Shown here: piece by piece, positions 46,131 to 58,392 of the stretch
Layout of the letters: each line of letters starts with the position of its first letter
How positions within the stretch are numbered: the stretch's first letter is position 1
Assembly: GCA_020747065.1 (NCBI GenBank)
Contig: JAGMVK010000006.1
Coordinates: 2,728,001-2,792,000 of the forward strand
Source of the DNA: Cadophora sp. MPI-SDFR-AT-0126
Taxonomy: Eukaryota; Ascomycota; Leotiomycetes; Helotiales; Ploettnerulaceae
DNA length: 64,000 nucleotides
Direction: 5' to 3'
Translations under genes and position numbers: made by a program
Notes under the pieces: generated by a model
Database searches by the model: none
The model's input: only the letters and a program-made list of their open reading frames with translations
Told to the model about the DNA's origin: nothing

Positions 46131-47153
46131 GGCATGGGACTAAGTGATATAGGGATAAGAGTAAGAATGACACTTTAGGTTTCTAGAGATAAAGCGGACG
46201 GGTCAGGAGAGCGGAACAAGACGGCGTGGCGACCTTGTTAAAAGCTTGTAGAGATGAATCAAACCAGAGAGGATGAGATGGCAGGAGCGATCGATCAACA
46301 CAACTCAACCCAACTCAACTCGAACAGTCTGGGAAGTAGTCAAGACGGGCAACAAAACATTGTTTGATTGATCGTAGATATTTCAAATGGAGAAAATCTT
46401 CCAGTTTCTTCCACGAGATGCAATTTCTCACGATAAGATAAGACTACTACAGTACCCACAGGCCTCCGTAAGCTGCAGCTGGCCAGACAAGGCCGGGGTA
46501 CTTCGTAACGGGTTCCCCATATTTGCATATTGATATTAGGTACGAGAAGCCTGTGAGTGGTTGTCACCCTGTATGCCCCGCTTGTGGCAAAGAGCGGCAT
46601 TGACCACTGACTGGCTTTGGCTTAGGCATGCGGCATTCTGCATAGGCAAAATGACAATGATATCAGAAAGTCGGTGACTTCATGAATGAAATTGCAGGAA
46701 GAGTGAAATGTGCATCCATTTACAATTGCACTCCCTTATAAATTCGACACCAATCGAATATATGCTTGAACTTGAATAGGTTTTGACTCACGTATGTATT
46801 TCGATTTAGGTGGGTGGGTAAGGCATTGAAGCTTCTTTTTGATGTTCAGCTGACCTGTCTTGCCTTGGTCTTAGTCTTGATTGCGGGCTTCGGGTTGAGT
46901 GGTGTCACAGTGTGGCACTAGCTACACAAGCCTGTACCTCGGGTCTTGCCACGACAGGCCAGGCCAGGACAGGGCCTACTTGGTACATACGTCAAGTTTT
47001 TCTTCGTCACTAATTGCAGATGCAGAGACTTTTAAAACAACAACACTTGTACAACAAACATTGCACATTAGATACTCTTTTCACGCCCACTTTCATAGAA
47101 CACTATCCATCGAATATATTCCCCCTCTACCACACTCCTTAGCTGCAATACCA
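46131..47153. other. Divergent promoter region
   Basis: Shared upstream region of two divergently transcribed transporter genes. Repeated CAACTCAACCCAACTCAACTC occurs at about 46298-46322. Although the frame of the plus-strand gene stays open back to 46899, the ATG at 47154 is preferred because the protein upstream of it is featureless and the sequence before it is leader-like. Confidence 0.5.
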
Positions 47154-48899
47154 ATGTCCACCGAACGAGACGATTACGAGGACGAGAGGAGAGCAGAAAT
47201 CGTCTCCAGGCACATCGACCCCGCATACACCGCCCACTTCGACGACCACCCACAAGGCTCAGGCTCAGGCACTGGCACATCCCCCACACACACGTCCGAC
47301 GAAGAAGCACGAGACCAACATGAAAGCTCCCTGAAGCTGCAGGGCGGCGATATACATCGAGACATCTACAAGATCAGTGCCCGAGGAAACGGAAGTTCCA
47401 TGCAAAGAGCGCAGACGTTTTCCCACCCAGGAAGACCAAGCACGACCCATGCCACGGAACACAGAGAGCCAGGAGGGTTCCGGCGGCATTTCGTGCAGCA
47501 GCAGTTGCTGAAACGATCTAAGAGTTTTACGACGCCCATTACGAGTAATTTCGTGCATTTCTTGGATCTATATGGTTCATTTGCTGGAGAGGACCTCGCC
47601 GAGTCCGAGGATGATACTGCGGTGGAAAGCGATGAGGAGGAGCGGTTGATATCTGGAGACGGAAATGGAGAGAGGAGACCTCTGTTGGGGAGACGGAAGC
47701 CTACAAGGGCGAGCAAGCCAGGTGATGCCAGTTTGACGAGAACTTTCTTCCTCTTGATCAAGTCGTTCATTGGAACTGGTGTGTTGTTCCTCCCGAAGGC
47801 TTTCAAGAATGGTGGATTGGCTTTCTCGCTGGTTACGCTGGTCTTGATCTCTCTGATATCTTGTCTGGCTTTCCATTTACTGCTGAAATGTCGAGCGAAA
47901 TATGGTGGAGGATACGGTGATATTGCGGAAGCTATTGGAGGGAGGAGAATGAGGTCGATTACGCTGGCATCTATCACGCTTTCCCAACTTGGATTCGTCT
48001 GCGCTGGTATCATTTTCACGGCTGAAAACGTGTACTCGTTTCTGGAAGCTGTGATTAAAGGAGTTTCCCCGCTCTCCATCACGGCTCTGATCGGGATTCA
48101 GTTGATTGTTCTAGTTCCGTTGGCATTCATTCGAGATATTTCCAAGTTAGGCGGTGCTGCTTTACTTGCCGATGTTTTCATTCTTCTTGGACTTGGTTAC
48201 ATCTACTGCTACGACATATCAACTCTAGCTACGGAAGGTATGAGCGATACCGTCAAGATGTTCAACCCAAGAGATTTCACACTCACAATCGGCTCGGCTA
48301 TCTTCACATTCGAAGGCATCGGCCTCATCCTACCCATCCAATCATCCATGAAAGATCCACAGAAGTTCGAAGGATTACTCTACACAGTGATGCTCATCAT
48401 CACCATCATCTTCGCCTCCGTCGGCGCCCTCAGCTACGCCACGTTTGGCGACAAAACAACCGTCGAAATCATCAGCAATTTCCCGCAGGACTCCAAACTC
48501 GTCAACGCCGTCCAATTCCTTTACTCCCTCGCCGTCCTAGCCGGTGATCCCGTCCAGCTCTTCCCAGCAATGCGTATCCTCGAGGGCTCAATCTTCGGCC
48601 ATCGGTCCGGCAAGCAGAATGTCAAGACGAAATGGAAGAAGAATGCATTTCGGACCTTGCTGGTTTGTGGATGTGGTTTGGTGTCGATTCTTGGAGCGAC
48701 GAATTTGGATAAGTTCGTAGCGCTGATTGGAAGTTTTGCGTGTGTGCCATTGGTGTATATCTATCCTGCGTATTTACATTGGAAGGGGATTGCGGAGGGG
48801 AGATATGTGAAGGCGGGGGATGTGCTATTGATGGGCGTGGGGCTTGTGGCGATGGTGTATACGACTGCTGTGACGCTTAGTCGGTGGTCGAGTAGTTGA
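47154..48899 (+). CDS. Vacuolar amino-acid transporter, Avt3/Avt4-like
   Basis: Single exon, 581 aa. The N-terminal ~190 residues are hydrophilic, Ser/Asp/Glu-rich and probably disordered and phosphorylated. A Ser/Thr-rich segment with KRSKSFTTPITSNFVHFLDL immediately precedes an acidic cluster, as in fungal Avt3 homologues. Eleven or so membrane helices follow, starting FFLLIKSFIGTGVLFLPKAF, the conserved first helix with the G-T-G-V-L-x-L-P motif of the AAAP family, and continuing through FTFEGIGLILPIQSSMKDP (helix 6 region) and a short C-terminus. Yeast Avt3 and Avt4 export neutral and basic amino acids from the vacuole to the cytosol; the same role is inferred. Confidence 0.92.
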   Translation: MSTERDDYEDERRAEIVSRHIDPAYTAHFDDHPQGSGSGTGTSPTHTSDEEARDQHESSLKLQGGDIHRDIYKISARGNGSSMQRAQTFSHPGRPSTTHATEHREPGGFRRHFVQQQLLKRSKSFTTPITSNFVHFLDLYGSFAGEDLAESEDDTAVESDEEERLISGDGNGERRPLLGRRKPTRASKPGDASLTRTFFLLIKSFIGTGVLFLPKAFKNGGLAFSLVTLVLISLISCLAFHLLLKCRAKYGGGYGDIAEAIGGRRMRSITLASITLSQLGFVCAGIIFTAENVYSFLEAVIKGVSPLSITALIGIQLIVLVPLAFIRDISKLGGAALLADVFILLGLGYIYCYDISTLATEGMSDTVKMFNPRDFTLTIGSAIFTFEGIGLILPIQSSMKDPQKFEGLLYTVMLIITIIFASVGALSYATFGDKTTVEIISNFPQDSKLVNAVQFLYSLAVLAGDPVQLFPAMRILEGSIFGHRSGKQNVKTKWKKNAFRTLLVCGCGLVSILGATNLDKFVALIGSFACVPLVYIYPAYLHWKGIAEGRYVKAGDVLLMGVGLVAMVYTTAVTLSRWSSS

Positions 48900-50157
48900 T
48901 GTGGACGAGGAGTTGAGAGGTTCGTGTATTACCACTGTGTAATGTAAAGGAATCTCAAGGAATTCATTGAGGTACCCGGTCTTCCGCAATCCGTCGTAAT
49001 GCCTGTTATCGCTGATGCCTAATTGAATACACAAGTCGGGGAGTGTTCGCTTACATTGACATTCAAACCGTGAATAGTGTCCAAAACCCGATCTGTTTCA
49101 TAAGCATCGATACAGAGTTCTATTTTTTGGTCCTTTTGATTTGCGATAGATATTACATGTAATCATCATCCAGTCTTACAATTCAACAATTCCTGCTGTA
49201 TATCGTTCAATTAAAGCTACTCGATATGTACTACATAGGTCGATATTTGGAAAGGATATATCAAACGAAATCAGTCGGTGAGAGGTAGTTGAATCTCGAC
49301 GTTCGGACTTTTCAATAACTCGTGCATTCATCCCATAGCCAACAGTAGCCATGTGACGAGTGTGACGAGAACCAGATACAGACCTCCACTCAGGAACTAG
49401 ATGAAAACTGGTAATCTTCGAGTTTCAGCTGATATGCGGTATCGTTGCACCACAACTCTGCGGAAAGGTCACAGATTTTGAGTCTTTTTCTGTTCTGTAA
49501 CTCTATGGTATGTCAGCTGGATGACTTGGGTCGGGGCCAAAAGCACCACAATGTGAGCATTTTTGGAATCGGGGGAGTATGTTTGGTATGATTCTATCCA
49601 CGCTTTGAACAGACTTGTCTCTGTCTCGGGCACGGGAGAGGAGGAAAAGGGAGACTTGGAATTGGCGAAGAGAAGAATCCATATCTATACCTTGAAGAGA
49701 ACTGGAAAACACGAAGCTGGGAGAAATTATATAATGCAAAAGACGAAGACATGGAAAGTGATCTTACTGACTGGATGATGATAGTTATAGAGAAAAGACA
49801 AGGTCTTACTTATGAAAAGGGGAAGAAGAGTCACCGGCTCCACAGGAGTCAGGAAGGGAAAAGGGCAGGAATTTGCCGAAGAAGAAAGCATAAGGAGCGA
49901 GAAAGGATCGGTATTTGATTCAAATCCAGATAATTCCATGCGTACAAATGCTGAAGTTCTCTCGCGGTGCTCTGTCTCTCACCAAGAATTATCAGTACTT
50001 GCAGAGAACTATTCCTAAATCTTCAAAATTGGGTACGATGAAAGTGAGCAAACAGTCTGATACAAGCCCATCATCATCACCAAGAACATCTCAGATCTCA
50101 TTCTATCGCTAATGACCCCCAGTGGACATCTTAGAGCAGTCACTGTTTGACTTCTCA
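48900..50157. other. Intergenic
   Basis: 3' flanks of two convergent genes plus about 1 kb without recognisable coding sequence; open frames near 49500-50110 have no motif. Confidence 0.4.
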
Positions 50158-50926
50158 TCAAAGTTCATACCCATGATCCCACCACCCTCCATCCTCAAGC
50201 TCAGGATCCCTCCGTTCATGCTTCCCAAATCCTTCAAGCAATGGCCTCACCACATCGCTCTCCCTCGGATTCTCAAAGAATATACCACCACTCAGCTTGA
50301 TTCCCTCACATCTCTCCTCCATCGTCAACGCATTGTAGATCGTCCCAATGTCGCCATGCACCTCTTTACAATTCTCATACCTCAGCAGCCAGACGCCCCC
50401 CCGCCTCCGGCCACCCCAGAAACAACACTTCCCTTTCATTCGGCCACATCATGCGCATCTTGGACTTTGTAGCTTCTTGATAGTCCCACCAGCTGTTCCA
50501 CCACTTTCCCCCAATCCTGCGGAGCTGGGTGCAGAATAAATCTTCTTCGGTGGTGTTTGAGGAGCGGGGTGTGCTGTGGAATCGGTCGAGGCCGATGTAG
50601 GCAAGCTCGACTGGGTGGACACGCTCAGCGATTATTATACCGCCGATCGAGGGCCAGGAGTGGATCGTGTTGGTGTAGAGTCCTATGGATGGATCGAGGC
50701 GGAGATTATGTGGCTCGGTGTCGAGATAAGGGACGTCTGTCCAGTCCGTGTCAGCTTCAGTTGGCAATCTGAATATCGCATTCTCTGGTTCCTGGGTTGG
50801 AGTTGAAGCTCGATGGCTTGCGATCGATCTGCTCTGTGAAATCTCTCCGATGGCTTGGGTCCGCATCGAATTAATCCGAAGGACTACGATGACAGCCATG
50901 AAACGGCAAGTTGTCGAGATTCTCAT
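50158..50926 (-). pseudogene. Hypothetical protein gene with homopolymer frameshift
   Basis: Two overlapping minus-strand frames read as one protein: 50926 down to about 50400 (ending ..EREVLFLGWPEAGG) and about 50395 down to 50158 (starting GVWLLRYENCKEVHGDIGTI). The frame changes at a run of seven C (seven G on the coding strand) at 50396-50402; six would keep one continuous frame of about 255 aa. The N-terminus has a hydrophobic stretch (FMAVIVVLRI) that could be a signal anchor. The family is unknown to me. Either the assembly has a homopolymer error or the gene is genuinely broken. The residues on both sides of the run are equally protein-like, which favours an error or a very recent mutation. 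Confidence 0.55.
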
Positions 50927-51559
50927 TTTGATTAAGTGAAATCATGAGCGATCGTTGATCCAAACAATGAGGGACTTTAGATAAAAAGGGTTTCATTGCT
51001 ATTTATGTTGGAATGTTGTTGGTTTCATGGCGGCAAAGGTGGCCGCTTGGGTCAGTCAGATTCTGTGCCTCTCAGCAACATGTCGCCAACATCCAACATA
51101 TGAACACCGAGATCATTTCCGCTAAACGCCAGGAAGCTTTACAAACAAGGAGAAGATAAACTCAGACTCAAGTCGCTTCCGAAATGCAAACGAGACTGCG
51201 AAATTGTTAAAGCCGATTTCTCGTCATGTGTTGCTCAAAGTCAGAACCAGATGTATTTTCATTCCAGTAAATCGGAAACAGAAAGAGATACGCACAGAAA
51301 AGTACATGGATTGTCTGTTTACACTGCTGCACATTGTATGCATGCTACAGTAGAATTCGAAATCAGTGTCACTTAGAACACAAGAGAAAATAGGCTTTGC
51401 CCTGCAATTAGTACAAGTGAAAGCGAACTGTCTTAAGCGAGAACGCTTCGGTTGTTATCGCTCTTTGCCTAAATCACTAATGCTATCCCTAGCACGTATA
51501 AAGTTACGAATATGCTACTTATCCTTTTCTCCTATGAACAGAGTAAATAGGAATCACTC
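50927..51559. other. Intergenic transition into AT-rich block
   Basis: Promoter side of the hypothetical gene. Base composition shifts toward AT from about 51400 onward. No gene recognised. Confidence 0.5.
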
Positions 51560-52025
51560 TTCTTCTAAATAATAATTCCTAAGTATTACTTCACACTATA
51601 GCCCGGAAACTTGGAAAGTCGTAATATAAGCAAATCTATAATATGATACTTTGTAAGTAACGTCCTTATGTAATAGCTGAAGCTGCGTCCTGTAGTAAAC
51701 GTGGAGTATATAGAATTAAAGAAAAGCTTCAACGGTTTAGCATAACCTCTCTACTAACTCGCGCCGGACGATACTGAAGTATACTGCCGGAGATACTAGA
51801 CTCTCTTTGCGAATACTTACTTAATCATCCCGAGTATTATTATCATAAGATAGTTAACTTCTTACGAGAATGTTTCTAACTCTATATAATTATGTCTAGT
51901 GTGAGGAGAGTATTAATTTCCCGCGGCTAGTCGAAGAAAAAGATCGGATATATAGTGAAGGCTAGTAATCCAGATCTTCAAGACTTATACTCCTATAATA
52001 TATCGCATATCCGTTTATAGTAATA

Positions 52026-52418
52026 CGTATTCGTAGATAAATCTAGGTACAATAAACGTAGCGGATAGAGACGAACAGGATAGGCCCTATTAGGCGTAAC
52101 TCCTATCCAGATATCTTAGTTTCAGCGTGAGTAGCGATATCAAATACTTCTAGCGTATATATAAGATAGTATTTTATTCACTCGTATCTTCTAAGGATCT
52201 ACAGATAGTATAGTATTTAAAGACTTTATTAAGAAGCTGCTCTCTTTAATAGGTAGATGACTTGAAGAGCGATCTATCATTATTATAGATAATACTTCCT
52301 TCTACTATACTCCACGGATTAAGTAGATATACTATAACACTAGTGTGAAACTTGTATACTTACCTTCTTATTCACCTAATTTAAATCTAATTAAGGAATT
52401 CTTTGCGGAGCTAAAAGC
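52026..52418 (+). pseudogene. RIP-degraded Tc1/mariner-type DDE transposase relic
   Basis: One reading frame over about 130 codons, broken by some ten stops, still shows the core of an IS630/Tc1-mariner-type transposase: YVFVDKS (first catalytic Asp), LLGVTPIQIS, GSTDSIVFKDFI, IIIIDNTSFYY (second Asp), and VKLVYLPSYSPNLNLIKEFF near the third acidic position. In this family that last stretch normally has an acidic residue before EFF where this copy reads Lys. Stops coincide with expected Trp/Gln codons. The flanking 51690-52020 and 52420-52560 appear to be further N- and C-terminal parts. The copy is clearly dead. Confidence 0.8.
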
Positions 52419-53299
52419 TGTTATTAAACTGAATTAGTATTTCTTTGAAGAAGATCTAAAATAAGGCTTTAATAATTTCCTTAAATGGAGTCTGGATATA
52501 GTCGGAGGTAAGAAGGATAGTGCAAGAGGGTATTTCAGGTACGCAGGGATTAAAATTAAAGAGAAGTAACTTAATTCAGATAAGTAAATTATATTCCGGT
52601 TTCTATATATCCTAAAAGAGTAGTGTACGAGTAATGCATACTATTTCAATCTTTATAATTCTTTAGACCTAACTCGCTTGATACTCTTGAACTAGTAGTG
52701 TAACGTTGAAGTGACGGAAGTGCTGGAAATAGAGGTACTCAGGTTTAGCCGGAATATTACCGAACAGAAGCCGGACCAGATTTGTGTATATATAGGACCG
52801 CTCCCCCTATAAGGGCTCCTTACCTTCTTATTTCCTTTATACTAAACCTATAATATTACTATTTACCTACTCTCTTACTCCTATACTTAATACTGCACTT
52901 AGTAATATTACAGTATTATATTAAATAAAAAAGTTACTCTCGCCGGGGATAGCCTATATAATATTTTATTACCTAGAAGATATAGTTAACTAATTCTTAT
53001 CTAAATTATCCCTAATTATTATCCTTAAAGAATTAGGATTCCAGAAATCTCTTGAATAAACTAATAAATTAGGGTTTAGTTCTATTTATTATAAATTAGT
53101 ATAATTAGGGTAGAGTAGTCTTTATTAATAGAGACTCTAAATAACCTCCTCTATATAGAGGCTACTATAGATAAATTTAAGGTATTATAATTACTACTAT
53201 TAGAACTCTTAAGTTTATAAAACTCTCTTAAACTACTTTTACTTTCCTTTAGAATATAACCGCGTAAATCCTACTACTTATAGAGTTATAGCGTATAAA

Positions 53300-56200
53300 A
53301 ATTACCTTAATACTAATATCCCTTACTAGGAAACTACAAAGTATTTCCTTAATACTCCTAAAATCCCTATTTTAGGTTATACTTAAATCACGCTTAAATC
53401 TTCTTCTATTCCTATTATAGATACTACTAATATAGCAGGTTTATTTAGTAGAGCTACTAATAATACTCTTAATTCTTTAACTTCAGCTAGAAGCTTTTCT
53501 AATTACAGGACTTAAGGTAATAAAAGTAAAGGTCGTGTAAACTAAGATAAGAAAGACTTTAGTAACCTAAATATATTAAAAGGAATTATCTAATTTATAG
53601 AGAATTAAAATTATACTTAAGAGGCCTCCTTAGCTCATATCGAGTAATTACTAATTTCCGCTTAAGTCACACTAGTAGCACCTCCTGCTAATCCTACCTT
53701 AATTCTTTATAAAACTCTACTACTAATTATTTAATTAATAGAAAGAGATAAATTAATAAGTTAGAGTAAATGTACTCTATTTAAGCTAGAAAATACCTCT
53801 CTTACTACTTATAAGGCGAAATCGGATATCCCTTAGGAACTTAAGGTATAACTTATAAAAAAGATCTCTTCTTTAAATAATAGAACTAACTTAATATTTA
53901 AGTAATAGAAAGCTTTAGTTAAAGATTAATTAGAGGTTAACGTAAGTCTTTACCTAAACACTTAAGTATAGTAAGCTTTAGTATAAGGATTAATTACTAG
54001 CTTAGCTCGCTCTTACTTAGAGCCTTAATACTTATCTAAAACTAATATATTCCGGATAACTTAAAAAATAATTTCTTTACTAAAGACTTACTTTCTTACT
54101 GAAAATAAAGCCTACGAGGCTTATACTAAGTTCTTTAATATAAGTATATAAGAACTAGACTACGTATATAAAATCTTTACTTAATTTTATATAAGATTCC
54201 AGAATACTATAATCTAAGGAAATATAGCTTATATAAAATAGTTCTTCTTTATATAGCTTAAAATCACTCCTTAGCTTTATACTACTACTATATTAATTAA
54301 GAGCTTATAGTAAGATAATTATATAGTAATAGTAATTTATCTTATCTTAATTAATACTAATAAGTAATAAAATACGTAACTTAATTTATCTTCTACTAAT
54401 CTCTATAAATTAGACTCTTCTTAAATAGTAGCTAAGCCGGGCCCCTTTTAGAAGATTTTTAGATTACTTACTTCTTAACTAGTACTTAAACCTACTTCTT
54501 CTTCTAACGCTCTCTTTTACTACTACTTAATACTATAGATTATAACTCTTACTTTACTATATTAGAAGAGTATACAGAAATCTCAGGAAGGTTTTAGTAA
54601 CTTATAAGTAAAGTATTATAAGTGCGGAAAGTTTGAATACTATAAGTCAGATTATCTTGAATTAATTAAGGTTTAAGTCTTTAATAAGGAGGAAGTTAAT
54701 AATAATATTAAAGAGATAGTAGAGAGTAAAGAAGATTAAGTAGAGGAAAATAAAGAGGCCTAGGGAAAGACTTCTTTTTAAGCTTATATAAATATAATCT
54801 ATTAAAGCTTGATTTAAACTCTCTAATAGAAGAAAAGTAATTCGTAGTTAATTATATACTTAGTATAAATAGATTAGAAGTTATACTCTTTATATTAGAA
54901 GATACTAGAGTAAATAGTTATTTCTTTATAAATTAGACTATATTTATATATCTTTTAAGAGTATTAGGAGTAAAGATTCAGTCTCTTTTATATACTATAC
55001 TAATATATAGTTTTTAGAATTCTATCTAAAGCCACGCTACTTATTATATGCATTTATACTTAATGATTAATAATTAACACGTATATAACTATCTTTTTAT
55101 AATCTTTAACCTAAGAAAGTAAGATATAATAATAAGTATTAAATAAATATATTAATTTTATCTTAAGTTATAGATAAATCAGAATCAATACTTATAACTA
55201 TCTAATTACTTACCTACTAAATAATAGTCTTAAAAGCTAATCTTATTCTTTTTACATACGTAACTTCTTTTATAACGAGATTACTAGAGTAATATAAATC
55301 ATAGAGATCTAGCAATCTAAAAGGACAAGATATAATGAAAATATCTCTCTTTTATAATTCAAATACTAAAAGAATATCTTCTTTAAGTCACTTTTAAACT
55401 AACCTTAATATTATTCTTTATAAGTAAAAGACCTTTATAGGTCCGGAAATTAAAATATAAACTATTAAGGGCACTATCTATATTTATATTTATTTATAAA
55501 ATCAGTATAAATACCTTCTATTTTAATATAAAATATAAAGATACTAAGTTTTTTTAAACTAGTATTTATAAGATAAACTATATCTTATAAAAATAATATA
55601 AACTAGAAGATCCTAATACTACTTAACTCTTATTTAAAAAGCTTTTAAAATAGTATTAATATCTAAAGTTAGTATTTTCTAAAAAAGATATAAATACGCT
55701 TTTACTTTATTAATATTATAATTATAAGATTTATCTTAAGGGACTACTACTTAATACTTATTCTTCTTTCTATTATTAATCTATAAAGGAGCTGAAAGTA
55801 ATAAAAGAGTACTTCCTAAAGAATCTAGATAAAGGCTTTATTAAGTTAAGCTAGAGCCTATTTATATTACTTATACTCTTTATTAAAAAGCTTAATAAAG
55901 GCTTGTGATTTTATATTAATTATTATAAGCTGAATACTCTTACCTAAAAAGACACTTATCTAATCCCTTAAATTGACGAGCTCCTTACTAGAGTATTAAA
56001 TATAAAGATATTTATAAAATTAGATATTCGGGCCGCTTTTAACTGTATCTATATAGACCTAGCTTCTAAGGAGTATATTATATTTCGGACTAGATACGGA
56101 TTATATAAGTATAAGGTATTACTATTTAGCCTTTGTAATAGACCTAGTATATACTAACGTTATATAAATAACGTACTTCTTAACTACCTAAATAACTTTT

Positions 56201-58296
56201 ATATAGCTTACTTGAACGATATCTTAATCTACTCTAAATCTATAGGGGAATACTAGGCTTATGTAGAATCTGTACTAAAGCGTTTAATAGAAATCGGATT
56301 GTAAGCTAATATTAAGAAATGCGAATTCCATATTACTTGTACTAAGTACCTGGGCTATATAATAACTACTAAGGGTATTAAGGCAGATCCGGAGAAGGTT
56401 GAATTACTGCGTAACTGGAAGTACTCTAAGACTATGATAGCTATTAAGTTATACCTAGGGTTCTATGGTTTTTACTAATAATTTATATGTAACTTCGGGC
56501 TTATTACTAAACCTTTATCTACGCTTACTCGACCTATAGTAGCCTGGAATTGGATAGAAGAGTATTACGTTGCGTTTAAAGAGCTCTGAAAGTAATTATT
56601 ATTAATTTAACGGATTTACTATTTCTAGCCGGAATTACCTACTAAGCTAGAAACGGATGCTTTTAACAGGGTAATCGCTGAAGTAGTGTTATAATAGTAC
56701 GACGATAAATAATAGTACTTACTTAGATTCTATTCGTATGTACTTAATAGTTACGAACTAAATTGGGAAATCTATAATAAAGAACTATACGCTATTATGA
56801 AAAGCTTTTATAAGTGGCGCTTAGAGTTAATGTCCCTTCGAAATAGAATTAAGGTATATTCGGACTACTACTCTCTGGAGTACTTCATGACTACTAAAGT
56901 GCTTATTATTAAGTAAGCTTATTAGATGGAATTTCTCTTTAACTTTAACTTCTAAATTATATATACTCCTGATAAAGATAACTAGAAAGCGGATATCTTA
57001 AGCTATCGGAAGTAGGATTTGGAAGTATAGAAATAGGTCTAGAAAGATAGTCGGAACTAAACCTTACTAGCACTAGGAAGGCTCGACCCTTGTATTAATT
57101 CTAAGCTAGCGAAATAGTTTATTTCCTCTGTAGTTATAGTATCTCTCTTGCTATTAACTACTACTAAGGCAGAAGCTCCTCCGAATACTCCCCTGGACTC
57201 TTTTAATTTCATTAAAAAGCTTTATTAGGATAATTATACTACTTTTACTAACGTGCGAAAATCCTTACTTAAAGACTACTTAATTAAGGATAGACTCCTG
57301 CTCTTTAAAGATCGATTCTACGTATAACGTAATACTCCCCTTTATACTAGATTAATTAAAGAAGTATATAATTAGCTGTTTATTACTTACTTTAGTGGGT
57401 TGAAGACGTATTAACTCCTAGCTCTAAAGTACTACTAGGTCGGAATAAGTTCGAACTGTAATTAGTACGTAAGAAATTACTAAGCTTATTAATTCTTATA
57501 CTCCAAGTATTCTAAATAGTAAGGCTTTCTTTACTTACTACCGATTCTAAGTTATCTTATATAGTATTTGTATATAGATTATAAGGATTTCCTAAAGGAT
57601 AAGTATAGTTACAACAGAATCCTAGTATTTATTAATCGCCTGGGAAAGGATTCCGTAATAATTCCTTACTACTAAGATATTAACGTATGTAGTACTGCTA
57701 AACTCTTTATTCAGTAGATTTACTAATTTAGATATACTCTAGAGTTAATTGTATTAGATTAAGGGCTGTAGTTCGTCTTATTGTTTTAGAAAGAGTTCTG
57801 CCGAATTATTAGCGTCTAAGTTAAGCTTTTTACGGTATATTATAAGGAGACTGATAGCTAAATAGAGATCATAAATAGGTATATCAACTAAAGATTACGG
57901 CTATTTATTAACTTCTACTAGAATAACTGGAGTAAACTGATTCTACTAATAGATTAAGCTTAAATAACCCTTCTTTATACCTCTATTAGTATAGCCCTAT
58001 ACTAGCTTAAATTCAGATCAGATCTAAGGAATAGTTGGGATTAGAACTCTCTTAAAGCTACTACTCCTCTAGAAAGGCTTAACTACTATAATACTAAAGT
58101 AGTAGTAGAACGCATGAAAGAGGCGTGGAAGTTAGCTAAATTAAATATATAGGCTGCGTAGGATCGTATGGTAAAGGCTATAAACTAGTATTGTAGACTT
58201 GTCGATTTCTAAGTAGGTGATAAAGTGTACTTATTAACTAAGAACCTTAAAAGCTACTGATTAAATCGTAAGCTTAGTAATTAATAAAAAGGGCTA
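53300..58296 (+). mobile_element. RIP-degraded Ty3/gypsy-type LTR retrotransposon relic
   Basis: Plus-strand remnants appear in the gypsy order. A gag zinc-knuckle-like relic (KCGKFEYYKSDY, Cys/His partly lost) lies at about 54617. Reverse transcriptase lies at about 56009-56500: KLDIRAAFN, RTRYGLYKYKVL, and AYLNDILIYSKS, where the active site YLDD reads YLND. RNase H is at about 56640 (KLETDAFNRVIAE). The integrase core starts near 57573 (IDYKDFLKDKYSYNRILVF) and runs to about 58050, followed by a VGDKVYLLTKNLK segment at about 58215. RT before integrase defines Ty3/gypsy rather than Ty1/copia. The relic is cut at 58296 by the pogo insertion. No LTR pair could be matched by eye; a purine tract (60327-60339) followed by TGTGAAGG may mark the 3' LTR. 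Confidence 0.8.
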
Positions 58297-58351
58297 ACGT
58301 GGTTTATCAGCGAGTCGATCATATCAGCGAGTCGATCACTTTTCCTTGGCA
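58297..58351 (+). repeat. Left terminal inverted repeat of the pogo element
   Basis: 55 bp identical to the reverse complement of 60101-60155. Inside it ATCAGCGAGTCGATC occurs twice with a 17-bp period, giving two likely transposase-binding sites per end. Weaker similarity continues about 18 bp further inward (ending AAACTTGAA on both sides). Confidence 0.95.
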
Positions 58352-58392
58352 CGGAACTTCAAACTTGAATAAATCAACCACAACACATCAAA

